Origin: Helicobacter pylori Shi112 | GTDB lineage: Bacteria > Campylobacterota > Campylobacteria > Campylobacterales > Helicobacteraceae | Assembly: GCF_000277405.1 (NCBI RefSeq) | Contig: NC_017741.1 | Span: forward strand, 1,426,001 to 1,490,000 | DNA length: 64,000 nt | Reading direction: 5' to 3' | Shown: one piece after another, positions 1 through 8,971 of the stretch | How the letters are laid out: each line of letters opens with the position of its first letter | How positions within the stretch are numbered: the first letter of the stretch is position 1 | Program-made: the position numbers and the translations under genes | Notes under the pieces: generated by a model | What the model saw: the letters and a program-made list of their open reading frames with translations, nothing else | Database searches by the model: none | Told to the model about the DNA's origin: nothing

Positions 1-3000
1 TAAACGAGCTTTATGGTATTAGGCATAAAGACAAACCGCATTCTTATAAAGCGCCTTTTGAAAGCCTTTTAATAAAAGTCTTAAACAACAAGGATTTGAG
101 CGTTAAATACGCCCAAGTTGATCCTAATGACCCTAAAAAAGAAATCTTTATCACTGATGAAGAGCAAAGCAATCTCGCTAGACAAAAAGCAGAAGAATTG
201 AAAGAAGCTTTTAAAGACTGGATTTATAAGGATTATACAAGAAGAACCCATTTAGAGCAAATCTATAATGACACTTTCAACAATTCTGTTTTAAAAACCT
301 ATGATGGCTCGCAATTAGAACTAGAGGGCTTTAACCACCATATCAGCTTGCGCCCCCACCAAAAGAACGCTATTTTTAGAACCATCCAAGACAGGGCGGT
401 GTGTTTAGACCATCAGGTTGGAGCAGGCAAGACTTTGTGCGCTATAGCCAGTTGCATGGAACAAAAACGCATGGGGTTAGTGAATAAAACGCTCATTGCC
501 GTGCCTAACCATTTAACCAAGCAATGGGGCGATGAATTTTATAAGGCTTACCCTAACGCTAATGTGTTAGTTGTTGATAGCAAGGACATCACTGAAAAAG
601 AAAGAGAGCTTTTATTCAATCAAATCGCTAACAACAATTATGACGCTGTGATTATCGCGCACACCCATTTGGAATTATTGTCTAACCCTAGAGGAATCAT
701 AGAAGAATTGAAAGAAGAAGAACTAGTGAATGCCGAAAAAAACTTTGAAAGGCAAGAACTGGCTTATAAAAATAACCCTAGAGAAACTAAAAAACCCAAT
801 GAAAGAGCCTTTAAAAGCAAGCTGGATAAAATCCGTGCTAAATACGATGCGATTTTAGAAAAACAAGGCTCTCATATTGATATTAGTCAAATGGGGATTG
901 ACAATTTGATTGTGGATGAAGCCCACTTATTCAAAAATCTAGCCTTTGAAACTTCTATGGAAAAAATTGCAGGGCTTGGTAACCAACAAGGCTCTAATCG
1001 CGCCAGAGATTTGTTGATTAAAACGCGCTACTTGCATCAAAACAATAAGAAAATCATGTTTTTAACCGGCACGCCTATAGCTAATTCCTTGAGTGAAATG
1101 TATCACTTGCAACGCTACCTGACCCCTGATGTGTTGGAAGAAAGAGGGTTAGAATTCTTTGATGATTGGGCTAAGACTTATGGGGAAGTGGTGAATGATT
1201 TTGAATTAGACACTTCCGCTCAAAGTTATAAAATGGTTAATCGCTTTTCTAAATTTAGCGATGTGCAAGGCTTAAGCACCATGTATAGAGCTTTTGCGGA
1301 TATTGTCTCCAATGATGATATTTTAAAGCATAACCCCCACTTTGTGCCTAAAGTGTATGGGGATAAACCTATCAATGTGGTGGTGAAAAGAAGCCAAGAA
1401 GTGGCTCAATTTATTGGCGTGGCTGATGAAAATGGCAAATATAATGAAGGCTCTATCATTGATAGGATGCAAAAATGCGAGGGCAAGAAAAGCAAAAAAG
1501 GGCAAGACAATATCCTTTCTTGCACCACAGACGCTAGAAAAGTGGCTCTGGATTACCGCTTGATTGACCCTAACGCTAAAGTAGAAAAAGAATTTTCTAA
1601 AAGCTATGCTATGGCAAAAAATATCTATGAGAATTATTTAGAAACTAATGCCACTAAAGGCACACAACTTGGTTTCATAGGTCTATCCACACCCAAAACC
1701 CATAGCCAAAAAGTGAGTTTAGAAGCGCTAGATAACGCTCATGAGATAGAAAATAAAAATCCCCTAGATGAAGCTCAAGAACTTTTAGAGAGCTTGTCTA
1801 GTTATGATGAAAATGGCAATCTTATCGCTCCTAGCAAGAAAGAATTAGAGAACGAGCTCAAAGAGAAAGAGGCTAAAAGCGTCAATTTAGATGAAGAGCT
1901 AGCTAAAGGCTGTAAGTTTGATGTTTATAGCGATGTTTTAAGGCATTTAGTCCAAATGGGTATCCCACAAAATGAAATCGCTTTCATCCATGACGCTAAA
2001 ACCGAAGAGCAAAAACAGGATTTGTTTAAAAAGATTAATCGTGGCGGAGTCAGGGTATTATTGGGCAGTCCCGCTAAAATGGGCGTAGGCACTAATGTGC
2101 AAGAAAGATTAGTCGCTATGCATGAATTAGATTGCCCATGGAGACCTGATGAATTGTTGCAAATGGAAGGGCGTGGGATAAGACAAGGCAATATTTTGCA
2201 CCAAAACGATCCTGAAAATTTTAGAATGAAAATCTATCGCTACGCCACTGAAAAAACTTATGATAGCCGTATGTGGCAAATCATAGAGACTAAATCTAAA
2301 GGCATAGAGCAATTTAGAAACGCGCACAAATTAGGCTTGAATGAATTAGAAGACTTTAACATGGGGAGTTCTAATGCGAGTGAGATGAAAGCAGAAGCAA
2401 CAGGTAATCCCTTAATTATTGAAGAAGTCAAATTGAGAGCTGAAATCAAAAACGAAGAAGCAAAATACAAAGCTTTCAATAAAGAAAATTACTTCAATGA
2501 AGAGAATTTGAAAAACAACTCCTCTAAATTGGATTATCTTAAACAGGAATTGAAAGATTTAGAAACGCTTCAAAGCTCTGTAATGATCCCCACTCATACA
2601 GAGATCAAGCTCTATGATTTGAAAAATGAAGAGAGTAAGGATTATGAGCTTATCAAAGTTAAAGAAGTAGAGCCTTTAAAAGAAAACGCCTCTATGAGTG
2701 AAGAATTAACGCACAAAAAACTCAAAGAACAAAACAAGCAAATAGCCGAACAAAATAAAGAAAAGCTAGATGCTATTAAAAAGCAATTTGCAAGCAATTT
2801 GAACGACTTGTTTTTCAATGAGGAAAGAGATTGTAAGCTTTTAGAATACAAGGGCTTTGTGGTGAATGCTTATAAAACTAAGTATCAAGTGGAGTTTAGT
2901 TTAAACCCTAAAGACAATCCAAATATTGCCTATAGCCCTAGCAATATGGTTTATAAAAACGATACTGCCAACATGTTTAGCTCTTATAATTTCTGCGGCG

Positions 3001-3404
3001 AGATTAAATTTGATGGGTTTTTAAAAAGATTGGATAACGCTATCACTAAACTCCCTGAAAAAATCAAGGAATTAGAAAACTCCATTAAAATCACTCAAGA
3101 AAATATCGCTAAATACACAAGATTAGTGGAACAAAAACCTCCTTACCCACGACTAGAATACTTGCAAGCTTTAAAATGGGATCATAAAACTCTAATAGAT
3201 GATTTAGCTAAAATGAGCAAAGACAGAGATTATAAGCCTGTGTTCAACCCTAAATCTCAAGAAGTCTTAGAGAAAATGAACGCTGAAAAAAGAGCGAGTT
3301 TAGAGAATGAGGGTGTAACAGAAGAGATAAAAGAACAAGCCAAAGAAGAAGTGCATAGACCAATGAAAAAAGCATCTAGTGGTGATTACGACATGGGGAT
3401 GTGA
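1..3404 (+). CDS. C-terminal part of giant ICE helicase (SNF2/DEAD-like), 5' end outside window
   Basis: The reading frame is open from base 3, upstream of the TTG at 96, so this is the C-terminal part of a longer protein and not a gene starting at 96. Counting from 96, a Walker A motif (HQVGAGKT) lies near residues 106-113, a DEAH box (VDEAHLFKN) near 275, motif III (TGTPIANS) near 325 and motif VI (GRGIRQG) near 692. The last ~300 residues are charged and coiled-coil rich. TnPZ/ICEHptfs elements carry a very large gene of roughly 2,800 codons with methylase and helicase parts, and this fits its helicase half; the methylase part would lie left of the window. Its role in conjugation or DNA protection is not established. 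parA follows on the same strand. Confidence 0.85.
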   Translation, partial: NELYGIRHKDKPHSYKAPFESLLIKVLNNKDLSVKYAQVDPNDPKKEIFITDEEQSNLARQKAEELKEAFKDWIYKDYTRRTHLEQIYNDTFNNSVLKTYDGSQLELEGFNHHISLRPHQKNAIFRTIQDRAVCLDHQVGAGKTLCAIASCMEQKRMGLVNKTLIAVPNHLTKQWGDEFYKAYPNANVLVVDSKDITEKERELLFNQIANNNYDAVIIAHTHLELLSNPRGIIEELKEEELVNAEKNFERQELAYKNNPRETKKPNERAFKSKLDKIRAKYDAILEKQGSHIDISQMGIDNLIVDEAHLFKNLAFETSMEKIAGLGNQQGSNRARDLLIKTRYLHQNNKKIMFLTGTPIANSLSEMYHLQRYLTPDVLEERGLEFFDDWAKTYGEVVNDFELDTSAQSYKMVNRFSKFSDVQGLSTMYRAFADIVSNDDILKHNPHFVPKVYGDKPINVVVKRSQEVAQFIGVADENGKYNEGSIIDRMQKCEGKKSKKGQDNILSCTTDARKVALDYRLIDPNAKVEKEFSKSYAMAKNIYENYLETNATKGTQLGFIGLSTPKTHSQKVSLEALDNAHEIENKNPLDEAQELLESLSSYDENGNLIAPSKKELENELKEKEAKSVNLDEELAKGCKFDVYSDVLRHLVQMGIPQNEIAFIHDAKTEEQKQDLFKKINRGGVRVLLGSPAKMGVGTNVQERLVAMHELDCPWRPDELLQMEGRGIRQGNILHQNDPENFRMKIYRYATEKTYDSRMWQIIETKSKGIEQFRNAHKLGLNELEDFNMGSSNASEMKAEATGNPLIIEEVKLRAEIKNEEAKYKAFNKENYFNEENLKNNSSKLDYLKQELKDLETLQSSVMIPTHTEIKLYDLKNEESKDYELIKVKEVEPLKENASMSEELTHKKLKEQNKQIAEQNKEKLDAIKKQFASNLNDLFFNEERDCKLLEYKGFVVNAYKTKYQVEFSLNPKDNPNIAYSPSNMVYKNDTANMFSSYNFCGEIKFDGFLKRLDNAITKLPEKIKELENSIKITQENIAKYTRLVEQKPPYPRLEYLQALKWDHKTLIDDLAKMSKDRDYKPVFNPKSQEVLEKMNAEKRASLENEGVTEEIKEQAKEEVHRPMKKASSGDYDMGM

Positions 3405-3420
3405 GTTTCACTAATACTTT

Positions 3421-3449
3421 CAATAACATGTTATTAAGTAATGTTATTG
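3421..3449. promoter_or_regulatory. Palindromic site upstream of parA (candidate operator or centromere)
   Basis: CAATAACAT (3421-3429) is exactly inverted as ATGTTATTG (3441-3449), and AATAACATGTTATT (3422-3435) is itself a perfect palindrome. The first 19 bases recur with one mismatch at 3580-3598. Iterated palindromes ahead of a ParA gene with a small partner suggest a partition or autoregulatory site. This is inference. Confidence 0.5.
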
Positions 3450-3579
3450 AATTTAGCGTAATGCCTTTTAATATTCTTTTTCTCTAAACTTTTCCCTTTT
3501 TAAAAACACCCTAAAAAACCACCACTAATAAAATTCTACTAACATTTCAAAAAGAACTAATAGATAATATAACTATTTA

Positions 3580-3598
3580 CAATAACATATTATTAAGT
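3580..3598. repeat. Second copy of the parA-upstream motif
   Basis: CAATAACATATTATTAAGT repeats 3421-3439 with a single G-to-A change. It lies 70 bases before the parA start. With the first copy it makes an iterated candidate binding site in the 265-bp gap between the helicase gene and parA. Confidence 0.5.
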
Positions 3599-3669
3599 TT
3601 TTCTATTTTATATACTTTTAAGCTATTTATCTTTAAAATATGTTTAACAAAATGATAAAGGAATAAGAG

Positions 3670-4326
3670 ATGATAATCACCATAGCTAATGAAAAAGGAG
3701 GGAGCGGTAAATCCACTTTGTGCTTGAACTTGTGTATTCAATTATTGCTAGACAAGAAAGATATTGCCGCATTAGACACTGATAGTCAAAAGAGTTTGGA
3801 AGTGTTCAATAATATTAGAAGTGAAACAAGTTTGCCCAATTTCACGCTCTTTAATCGCACAGGCAATATCACAGACACCTTAAAACAGATGATGGATAAA
3901 TACGAATACATCCTTATTGATACTAAGGGCGAACATTCTAAAGAAAGCCAAAGGGCTATGTTATTGAGCGATTGGGTGCTAATACCCACCACGCCAAGCC
4001 AACTAGACACAGCGGTGCTATTAGACATGCTAGAAAGGATTAGGGACATCCAAGCGTTGAATGAAAACTTAAAAGCTTGTATTGTGATGAACCGCATCCC
4101 TACTATCCCCACTCTTAAAGAGAAAAAAGCTCTCATTGATTTTATCAACCAAAATAACGCTAATGAAAGCGTGTTTTTAATGGATAATGTATTAAGCGAA
4201 AGGATAGCTTATAAGCGTTCAGTGAGTGAAGGTATGGGCGTGATGGAATACAATGATAATAAAGCTAAAAACGAATGGTCTCAATTCTATGATGAATTGA
4301 GCGGGTATTTAAGGATCAAAAAATGA
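3670..4326 (+). CDS. parA: ParA/Soj-family partition ATPase
   Basis: This 218-aa protein begins MIITIANEKGGSGKST, with the deviant Walker A motif of ParA/MinD ATPases at residues 9-16. It also has an ALDTDSQ Walker A' segment and the ILIDTKGE Walker B-like segment. The start has a good ribosome site (AAAGGA) eight bases upstream. ParA proteins position or partition mobile DNA with a DNA-binding partner; the 89-aa protein downstream is the natural candidate. The length is usual for short plasmid ParA proteins. In an integrated element it may stabilise an excised circular form; that role is inferred. Confidence 0.9.
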   Translation: MIITIANEKGGSGKSTLCLNLCIQLLLDKKDIAALDTDSQKSLEVFNNIRSETSLPNFTLFNRTGNITDTLKQMMDKYEYILIDTKGEHSKESQRAMLLSDWVLIPTTPSQLDTAVLLDMLERIRDIQALNENLKACIVMNRIPTIPTLKEKKALIDFINQNNANESVFLMDNVLSERIAYKRSVSEGMGVMEYNDNKAKNEWSQFYDELSGYLRIKK

Positions 4327-4410
4327 TGAAATGGTAGAATTTATAGTTTAATTCTAAATAACGCTTAATTGTGTTATGATATTAAAAACAATCTACTTTA
4401 AAGGATAAAT

Positions 4411-4680
4411 ATGGAATTTAAAAACACTAAAAAAGACAGGTTGAGCGATTTAGAAAATCGCTTTGAAAATGCCAACAAACATGAAAAAGAAGATAGGAAA
4501 AAAGCCCACACGCTCTATATTTCAGAGAAAGTGATGGATAGCGTAGAAGAGTATTTGAATGAATTTGGAGCGTTCAGAGAAAATAAAAGCGTGTTTGTTC
4601 AAGACGCTATTGTTTTTTATTTAGAACACAAGAAAAAAGAAATGAAGCAAATACTTTTAGATAAGGCGAGCAAGTTGTGA
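4411..4680 (+). CDS. Small basic protein downstream of parA, candidate ParB-like/RHH partner
   Basis: An 89-aa, Lys/Glu-rich protein whose start follows AAAGGA. The first ~30 residues are charged and probably disordered. The rest (LYISEKVMDSVEEYLNEFG, then a helix ending FYLEHKKKEMKQ) has the strand-helix-helix look of ribbon-helix-helix proteins. Position directly after parA suggests a partition partner that could bind the palindromes at 3421 and 3580. No family was recognised with certainty. Confidence 0.6.
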   Translation: MEFKNTKKDRLSDLENRFENANKHEKEDRKKAHTLYISEKVMDSVEEYLNEFGAFRENKSVFVQDAIVFYLEHKKKEMKQILLDKASKL

Positions 4681-4711
4681 TTTTATGGTGTTTTCATACC
4701 AAGGAGCTTAA

Positions 4712-5896
4712 ATGAAAGAAACAAGACTTTTAAAGTTGAGGGCGTTGGGTTTAGCATGTTTAATGGGATTAGGCGTGAGTGGGTGTGCGTTTTTAGACAA
4801 GCAAATTTTAAACGACCACTTGACTAAGGCTAAAAACAATCCAAAATACGATTGCCAAAAAGAAATGTGGTCTTTCCCTAAAAAATACGATGGGATAAAT
4901 CAGTGTTTAAAGGCTCAAGAAGAGCTTATCGAACCGATTATCACTAAAAAGATTGATCAGTATCAATGCGATGATTTCACTAATGAAGGCTTAAAAGATA
5001 AGTGCTTTAAAAGAAACGATGCCTACTTAAACACTCTTTTAACGCCCATCATTCAAAAACAAGAGCGTCGTTTTAGCTGCTCTGACTTCCATAACCCAGA
5101 ACTAAAAGAACAATGCATGGATAAAACTAACGCTTATGAAAATCAAAAAAAAGGGCAAGAAAGACTGATTAATCTTGCGCAATTAGAAGCGTTTGAAAAA
5201 GAATACGCGCAATACAAACCATACATTATCCCTTACTTCACCAAAGAATGCGTTAAAAATGCGCCCAATTTAGCTAACAAGGAAAGACTATGCCAAAAAG
5301 AAGTGCATGAAAAATTTAGCGATCCTTATTCTAGCTCTAAAGAATTGAGCGTTAAATCAGCTATTTCTTTTTGCATTAAAAAAGTTGGTGCTAAATTAGA
5401 AAAAGCCGCTCTTATGAATGGCGTTTATATAAGCCCTTATAAAAAATCCACCCATTGCCAAAGAACACATTTAGAAAATAAGAGCTTGAAAGAAATCGCT
5501 TTAGAGATGAACCCTAAATTAGAAAAGCAAAGCCCTTTTATTGATGCGCACCAAATGGCTATTCAATCTGCGGAGCTGTTGAGAAAGAATAAAGGCGTCT
5601 TAATCGCTTTTGCTACAGATATTTGCATGGAGCGTAACGAACACAAAAAAGAAGAGTTTAAAAGCCTTAAAGAAGCTTGCACCCAAGAGCAAGCCAAAGC
5701 CTATAACCACAAAGAGCGCTTTGACAAATTCATACAAGATTATCAAAAAGGCTTAAAAACTTGTCTTTTAGACACTTCTAACACTAAAGAAGAAGTGGAG
5801 CAAAATTTTTCACAATGCCAAAAAGAGCAATTGAGAGACGATAACAAAGCCTTGGGCTTCACTTTAGAAGAATTGGTTAAAAAATACGCTAAGTAA
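4712..5896 (+). CDS. Cys-rich predicted lipoprotein of the ICE
   Basis: This 394-aa protein has an N-terminal hydrophobic segment ending GLGVSGC, a lipobox with the acceptor Cys near residue 25, so it is predicted to be exported and lipidated. The mature part has imperfect repeats of about 45 residues with paired cysteines (pattern C-x-DF-x-N-x2-LK-x2-C then AY-x-N), seen near residues 90-145. Paired Cys in an exported protein suggests disulfides. It starts after AAGGAG. No function is recognised; its place between parA and the relaxase suggests a surface or conjugation accessory role. Confidence 0.7.
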   Translation: MKETRLLKLRALGLACLMGLGVSGCAFLDKQILNDHLTKAKNNPKYDCQKEMWSFPKKYDGINQCLKAQEELIEPIITKKIDQYQCDDFTNEGLKDKCFKRNDAYLNTLLTPIIQKQERRFSCSDFHNPELKEQCMDKTNAYENQKKGQERLINLAQLEAFEKEYAQYKPYIIPYFTKECVKNAPNLANKERLCQKEVHEKFSDPYSSSKELSVKSAISFCIKKVGAKLEKAALMNGVYISPYKKSTHCQRTHLENKSLKEIALEMNPKLEKQSPFIDAHQMAIQSAELLRKNKGVLIAFATDICMERNEHKKEEFKSLKEACTQEQAKAYNHKERFDKFIQDYQKGLKTCLLDTSNTKEEVEQNFSQCQKEQLRDDNKALGFTLEELVKKYAK

Positions 5897-5920
5897 AATT
5901 ATTTAATTTTATGGATGGTT

Positions 5921-7828
5921 TTAAAAATCCATTTCATGGTTATTGTTAGGGTTTGTGGGTTCATTGGTAGTTTTGTTAAAATCTTGAGTGGTATTTTTGA
6001 GTGCGTTTGTGTTTTCTTGTGTGTCTTGTGTAACGGCTGTGATTTGATGGTTGCTTTGCAAGTTTTCTAAAGCTATACTTGCACTTTTCAATAAGGTTTT
6101 AAAGCATTGTAATTCTTTCTGCAAAAAATTAAGCGATTTTTCACAGCGTTTAATGATTTTATCCCTTTGCCCTCTTTCATAAATAGGCAAATCATTTTCA
6201 TTGGCCTGTGTTAAAAATTTTAAATCTTTTGATAGCTCCATAGCTCTAGTTTCTAAGAATTCTTTTCGCTTCTTAGCAAAACAATAGTTTTTCTCTTCAA
6301 GTCTTTTTAAATGTTCTAAAAGATTAAGCCAAGCTTGTTTGTCTAATAAATTGCCTTGTGGGTTAGAATTTTTAACACTATCATCTATCTTTTTCATTTC
6401 AAACCTAGCAATATTAACAAGTAAAGCACTATCTTTAAAAAACTTAGCCACTAAAAACATATTGCCTTTATCAGTCAAGCTTAAATTTTGATAATTCATA
6501 TACCTAAAAAATTCAAAAGCTCTTTGCGAAATACTATGTCTATCGCTTTTAAAATTTAAAGCAATTTTTTCTAAATTTTTAACAATGCTTTTGCTTATAA
6601 AAACTTTGCTCATGCTTTTTAGTCTAGTGTAAAGCTCAAAGCGTTTTTTTGAATGGGATAAATCAGCTTCTAAATCTTTGCTAAATTCTTCCTTCAAGAC
6701 TTTTAAATCTTTATAATCTTTCTCTAAAGCTATAATCTTTTTCTGTGTGGCAAAAAGTTTTTTGGTAGTATAAAGATAATCTTTTATTAAAGGGCTTTTA
6801 CAGACAACCAATTTTTGAGTTTTTTTATAAGTGTTTTTGGGGGTTAAAGATTCTTTATTTAACCATTTTATTTCTTTAAGTTGTTGGTTAAGTTCTTTTT
6901 CATTTATTGGGGGCGTGAATTTTTCTTTTTCCCAATGTGTTTTTTCTAATAAACTTTTTAGACTATCTAAATGATCAGATAGGGCATTTTCTCTTTTTTT
7001 CAAGCTTTCTATTTGAGAAGTTGCACTGCCCAAAACTTTATAGAAATAGTTTTCATACCTAAAACTCTTATTGTTTCTAGCCTGTTTTTCTAGCGTATCT
7101 AACTCTGTTTCTATGTCTTTAATCACCTTATAAATATTAGGCGTGTTAGAATATTGCAATTCGCCTTTTGAGTTAGCAAATAAATAATCTTTAAATGTTT
7201 CTCTTAGTGTGTGGTAAAACTCTTTACAGCTGTCTTTAGAATTAAAGCGTAGTTGCTTATTGGTAATTCTGTTAGTCTTGTTGATAATCACATGCGCATG
7301 CGGATTGTTTTGGTGTGTATGGAGTTTCATTATAAAAGGATAATCATAACCTAGCGTGTTAGTGAGTGTTTGATACACGCTTAATTCTAAAGCTTTTAAA
7401 TTTTTTTCATTACAATTTTCATCAATGCTAAACACTAGATGTAAAGCGCAATTTTTAACACGGCTCTTATTTTCTAATAATTTTTCAAATTGCTCATTCC
7501 ATTGCTCTGCTATATCATTATAATTAACTTCATTAAAAAATTCATCTCTCACTAGCTCACCATGTTTAGCGATATAATCCATCGCCCTTTTTGAATGCAA
7601 GCGTGTCATATTGCCTATGTTTTTGATGACCACTTGTTTTTGCGGATCTCTTAAACGCATAAATTCTTCTTGTGTAAGTTGAGTTAAATTTTTAGCAAAC
7701 TTTTCCACTTCTTTATAGTAGCGTTTAGCATAAGTGTATTGTACCTTAAGCGTCTTTTTGGGCTTGATGATCTCATAATCAAAAAGCTCATCGCTTTCAA
7801 AGTCTTTATAACTTTTTTCTAACGCCAT
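5921..7828 (-). CDS. virD2: Relaxase (VirD2/MobA-type mobilisation nuclease)
   Basis: A 635-aa protein. Near residues 168-182 it has HTHQNNPHAHVIIN, the histidine-rich metal-binding motif of relaxase/mobilisation nucleases. Such enzymes nick one strand at oriT and stay covalently attached through a tyrosine; several tyrosines lie in the N-terminal ~40 residues, but I cannot assign the catalytic one. The remaining ~400 residues are charged, helical and coiled-coil rich, ending in an Asn/Thr-rich tail. It is convergent with the lipoprotein gene. The gap upstream of its start holds an inverted repeat suited to oriT. Confidence 0.88.
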   Translation of the reverse strand: MALEKSYKDFESDELFDYEIIKPKKTLKVQYTYAKRYYKEVEKFAKNLTQLTQEEFMRLRDPQKQVVIKNIGNMTRLHSKRAMDYIAKHGELVRDEFFNEVNYNDIAEQWNEQFEKLLENKSRVKNCALHLVFSIDENCNEKNLKALELSVYQTLTNTLGYDYPFIMKLHTHQNNPHAHVIINKTNRITNKQLRFNSKDSCKEFYHTLRETFKDYLFANSKGELQYSNTPNIYKVIKDIETELDTLEKQARNNKSFRYENYFYKVLGSATSQIESLKKRENALSDHLDSLKSLLEKTHWEKEKFTPPINEKELNQQLKEIKWLNKESLTPKNTYKKTQKLVVCKSPLIKDYLYTTKKLFATQKKIIALEKDYKDLKVLKEEFSKDLEADLSHSKKRFELYTRLKSMSKVFISKSIVKNLEKIALNFKSDRHSISQRAFEFFRYMNYQNLSLTDKGNMFLVAKFFKDSALLVNIARFEMKKIDDSVKNSNPQGNLLDKQAWLNLLEHLKRLEEKNYCFAKKRKEFLETRAMELSKDLKFLTQANENDLPIYERGQRDKIIKRCEKSLNFLQKELQCFKTLLKSASIALENLQSNHQITAVTQDTQENTNALKNTTQDFNKTTNEPTNPNNNHEMDF

Positions 7829-7913
7829 TTTATTCTCCCAAAAATTTTGTCGCTTGTTTTAATTTTTTAGCTTTTATTCTACATTATTCCCCCTTTTTAA
7901 AGTGCAGGATAAC

Positions 7914-7938
7914 ACTTCAACTCCGTAAAAATTGAAGT
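7914..7938. other. Candidate oriT inverted repeat next to the relaxase gene
   Basis: ACTTCAA (7914-7920) and TTGAAGT (7932-7938) form a perfect 7-bp stem with an 11-base loop. It sits in the 280-bp intergenic gap between the relaxase start and the divergent toxin-antitoxin pair. oriT sites commonly lie beside the relaxase gene and contain such a repeat before the nick site. No nick sequence can be assigned by eye. Confidence 0.35.
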
Positions 7939-8066
7939 CAATTTGACCTTACAGGTAGCTAAAACACGCACTTTTAAGATATTCTTAAATCAAACTTAAT
8001 TAAAAAAACTTATTTTAAAACTTTCAATTCACTCTTTTCAAACCAATTTTTTACAAGAATTTGGGC

Positions 8067-8072
8067 TATAAT
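8067..8072 (+). promoter_or_regulatory. -10 element of the toxin-antitoxin operon
   Basis: TATAAT preceded by TTGGGC lies 36 bases before the antitoxin ATG at 8109, which has a strong AAAAGGAG ribosome site. This fits a sigma-80 promoter of H. pylori. Confidence 0.6.
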
Positions 8073-8108
8073 CTCTCTTAACAATCTCTCATTAAAAAGG
8101 AGTCCAAT

Positions 8109-8423
8109 ATGTCAAATATTATTACAGATTACTCGCAATACAATGAAAAACAACTGCACAATTTCTTAAACGCCATTGAAAAACAATTGCTTAAGGCAGA
8201 AGGGGATAAAAAAAAGGCGATAAAAAAAATCCAAGAGTGTGAATTGCAAGAACAAATGATCAGACAAGTTTTAGCCCAAAAACATTCTCAAGAAAAAGAA
8301 CCCACACAAAGTTTGTTAAATACGATCGCCTCAAAAGATAACCCAGAATGCGATGTTTCGTTTGGAGACTTCAATGATTTTTTACAAATAGCAAAACAAG
8401 AAAGAGAAAGGCGTAATGCTTAA
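8109..8423 (+). CDS. Predicted antitoxin paired with YafQ-type toxin
   Basis: A 104-aa, largely helical and charged protein, first gene of a two-gene operon whose stop overlaps the next start by eight bases. Antitoxin first, then a RelE/YafQ-fold toxin, with translational overlap, is the usual type II layout. The C-terminal part (CDVSFGDFNDFLQIAKQERE) would be the toxin-binding segment; the N-terminal half is coiled-coil-like. I see no clear DNA-binding motif. The call rests mainly on context. Confidence 0.7.
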   Translation: MSNIITDYSQYNEKQLHNFLNAIEKQLLKAEGDKKKAIKKIQECELQEQMIRQVLAQKHSQEKEPTQSLLNTIASKDNPECDVSFGDFNDFLQIAKQERERRNA

Positions 8424-8697
8424 AGTCAGAACTAAGAAAGATTTTCTTAAAGACTTTAATAAGCATATCTTATCCGGGCGTATTACAGAAAGCGATGTTA
8501 CAAGCGTTGTTGATTGCCTCAAAGAGCAAAAACCACTCCAACAAAAGTATTGCGACCATGCCTTGAGCGGCAATCTTAAAGGACTGAGAGAATGCCATGT
8601 CAAGCCAAACTTGTTATTGATTTATGAAATCAAAAAACAAGAAAACGAACTTGTTTTATTGCGTCTAGACACTCATAGCGAGCTATTTAAAAAGTGA
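8416..8697 (+). CDS. YafQ/RelE-superfamily mRNA interferase toxin
   Basis: This 93-aa protein shows the YafQ pattern: DHALSGNLKGLRECHVKPN followed by LLLIYEIKKQENELVLLRL and a terminal THSELF. In YafQ-type toxins the conserved His residues and the C-terminal SHSELF-like segment form the RNase site, which cleaves mRNA at the ribosome. The conserved His positions are present, so the toxin looks intact. It overlaps the antitoxin stop. Its position beside the relaxase suggests it stabilises the ICE by post-segregational killing; that is inference. Confidence 0.88.
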   Translation: MLKVRTKKDFLKDFNKHILSGRITESDVTSVVDCLKEQKPLQQKYCDHALSGNLKGLRECHVKPNLLLIYEIKKQENELVLLRLDTHSELFKK

Positions 8698-8971
8698 TCA
8701 AACACTAAAAAAATTTATCTACAACAACAATCCGTGCTAATTTTTAATTTAAGTTGCGCTAACTCTAAAATAGAGCATGCTAATTTCTAAAAATAAGCTG
8801 TGCTAAGCTACACTACAAAAATGTTAATCTTTATCTTAAATCTTACTAATCATCTAACGCAAATCTGTGTTAGAAATTGGTGCATTCTTTTTTAGCAACA
8901 AGGATAAGAAGTTGCAGAAAGCGATTTTTAAAAAGCAATTAAAAAGCGCTCATGCAAACTTTTTTAATTCA
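8698..8971. other. Intergenic gap between toxin and virD4
   Basis: These 274 bases separate two convergent units. They contain loosely repeated GTGCTAA/GCTAATTT motifs but no open frame of note and no clear hairpin followed by a T tract. Transcription from both sides probably ends here. Confidence 0.4.

Noticed and set aside
96-3404. Treating TTG at 96 as the start of the helicase gene
   Set aside because: The frame is open to base 3 and the upstream codons look coding, so the gene begins outside the window.
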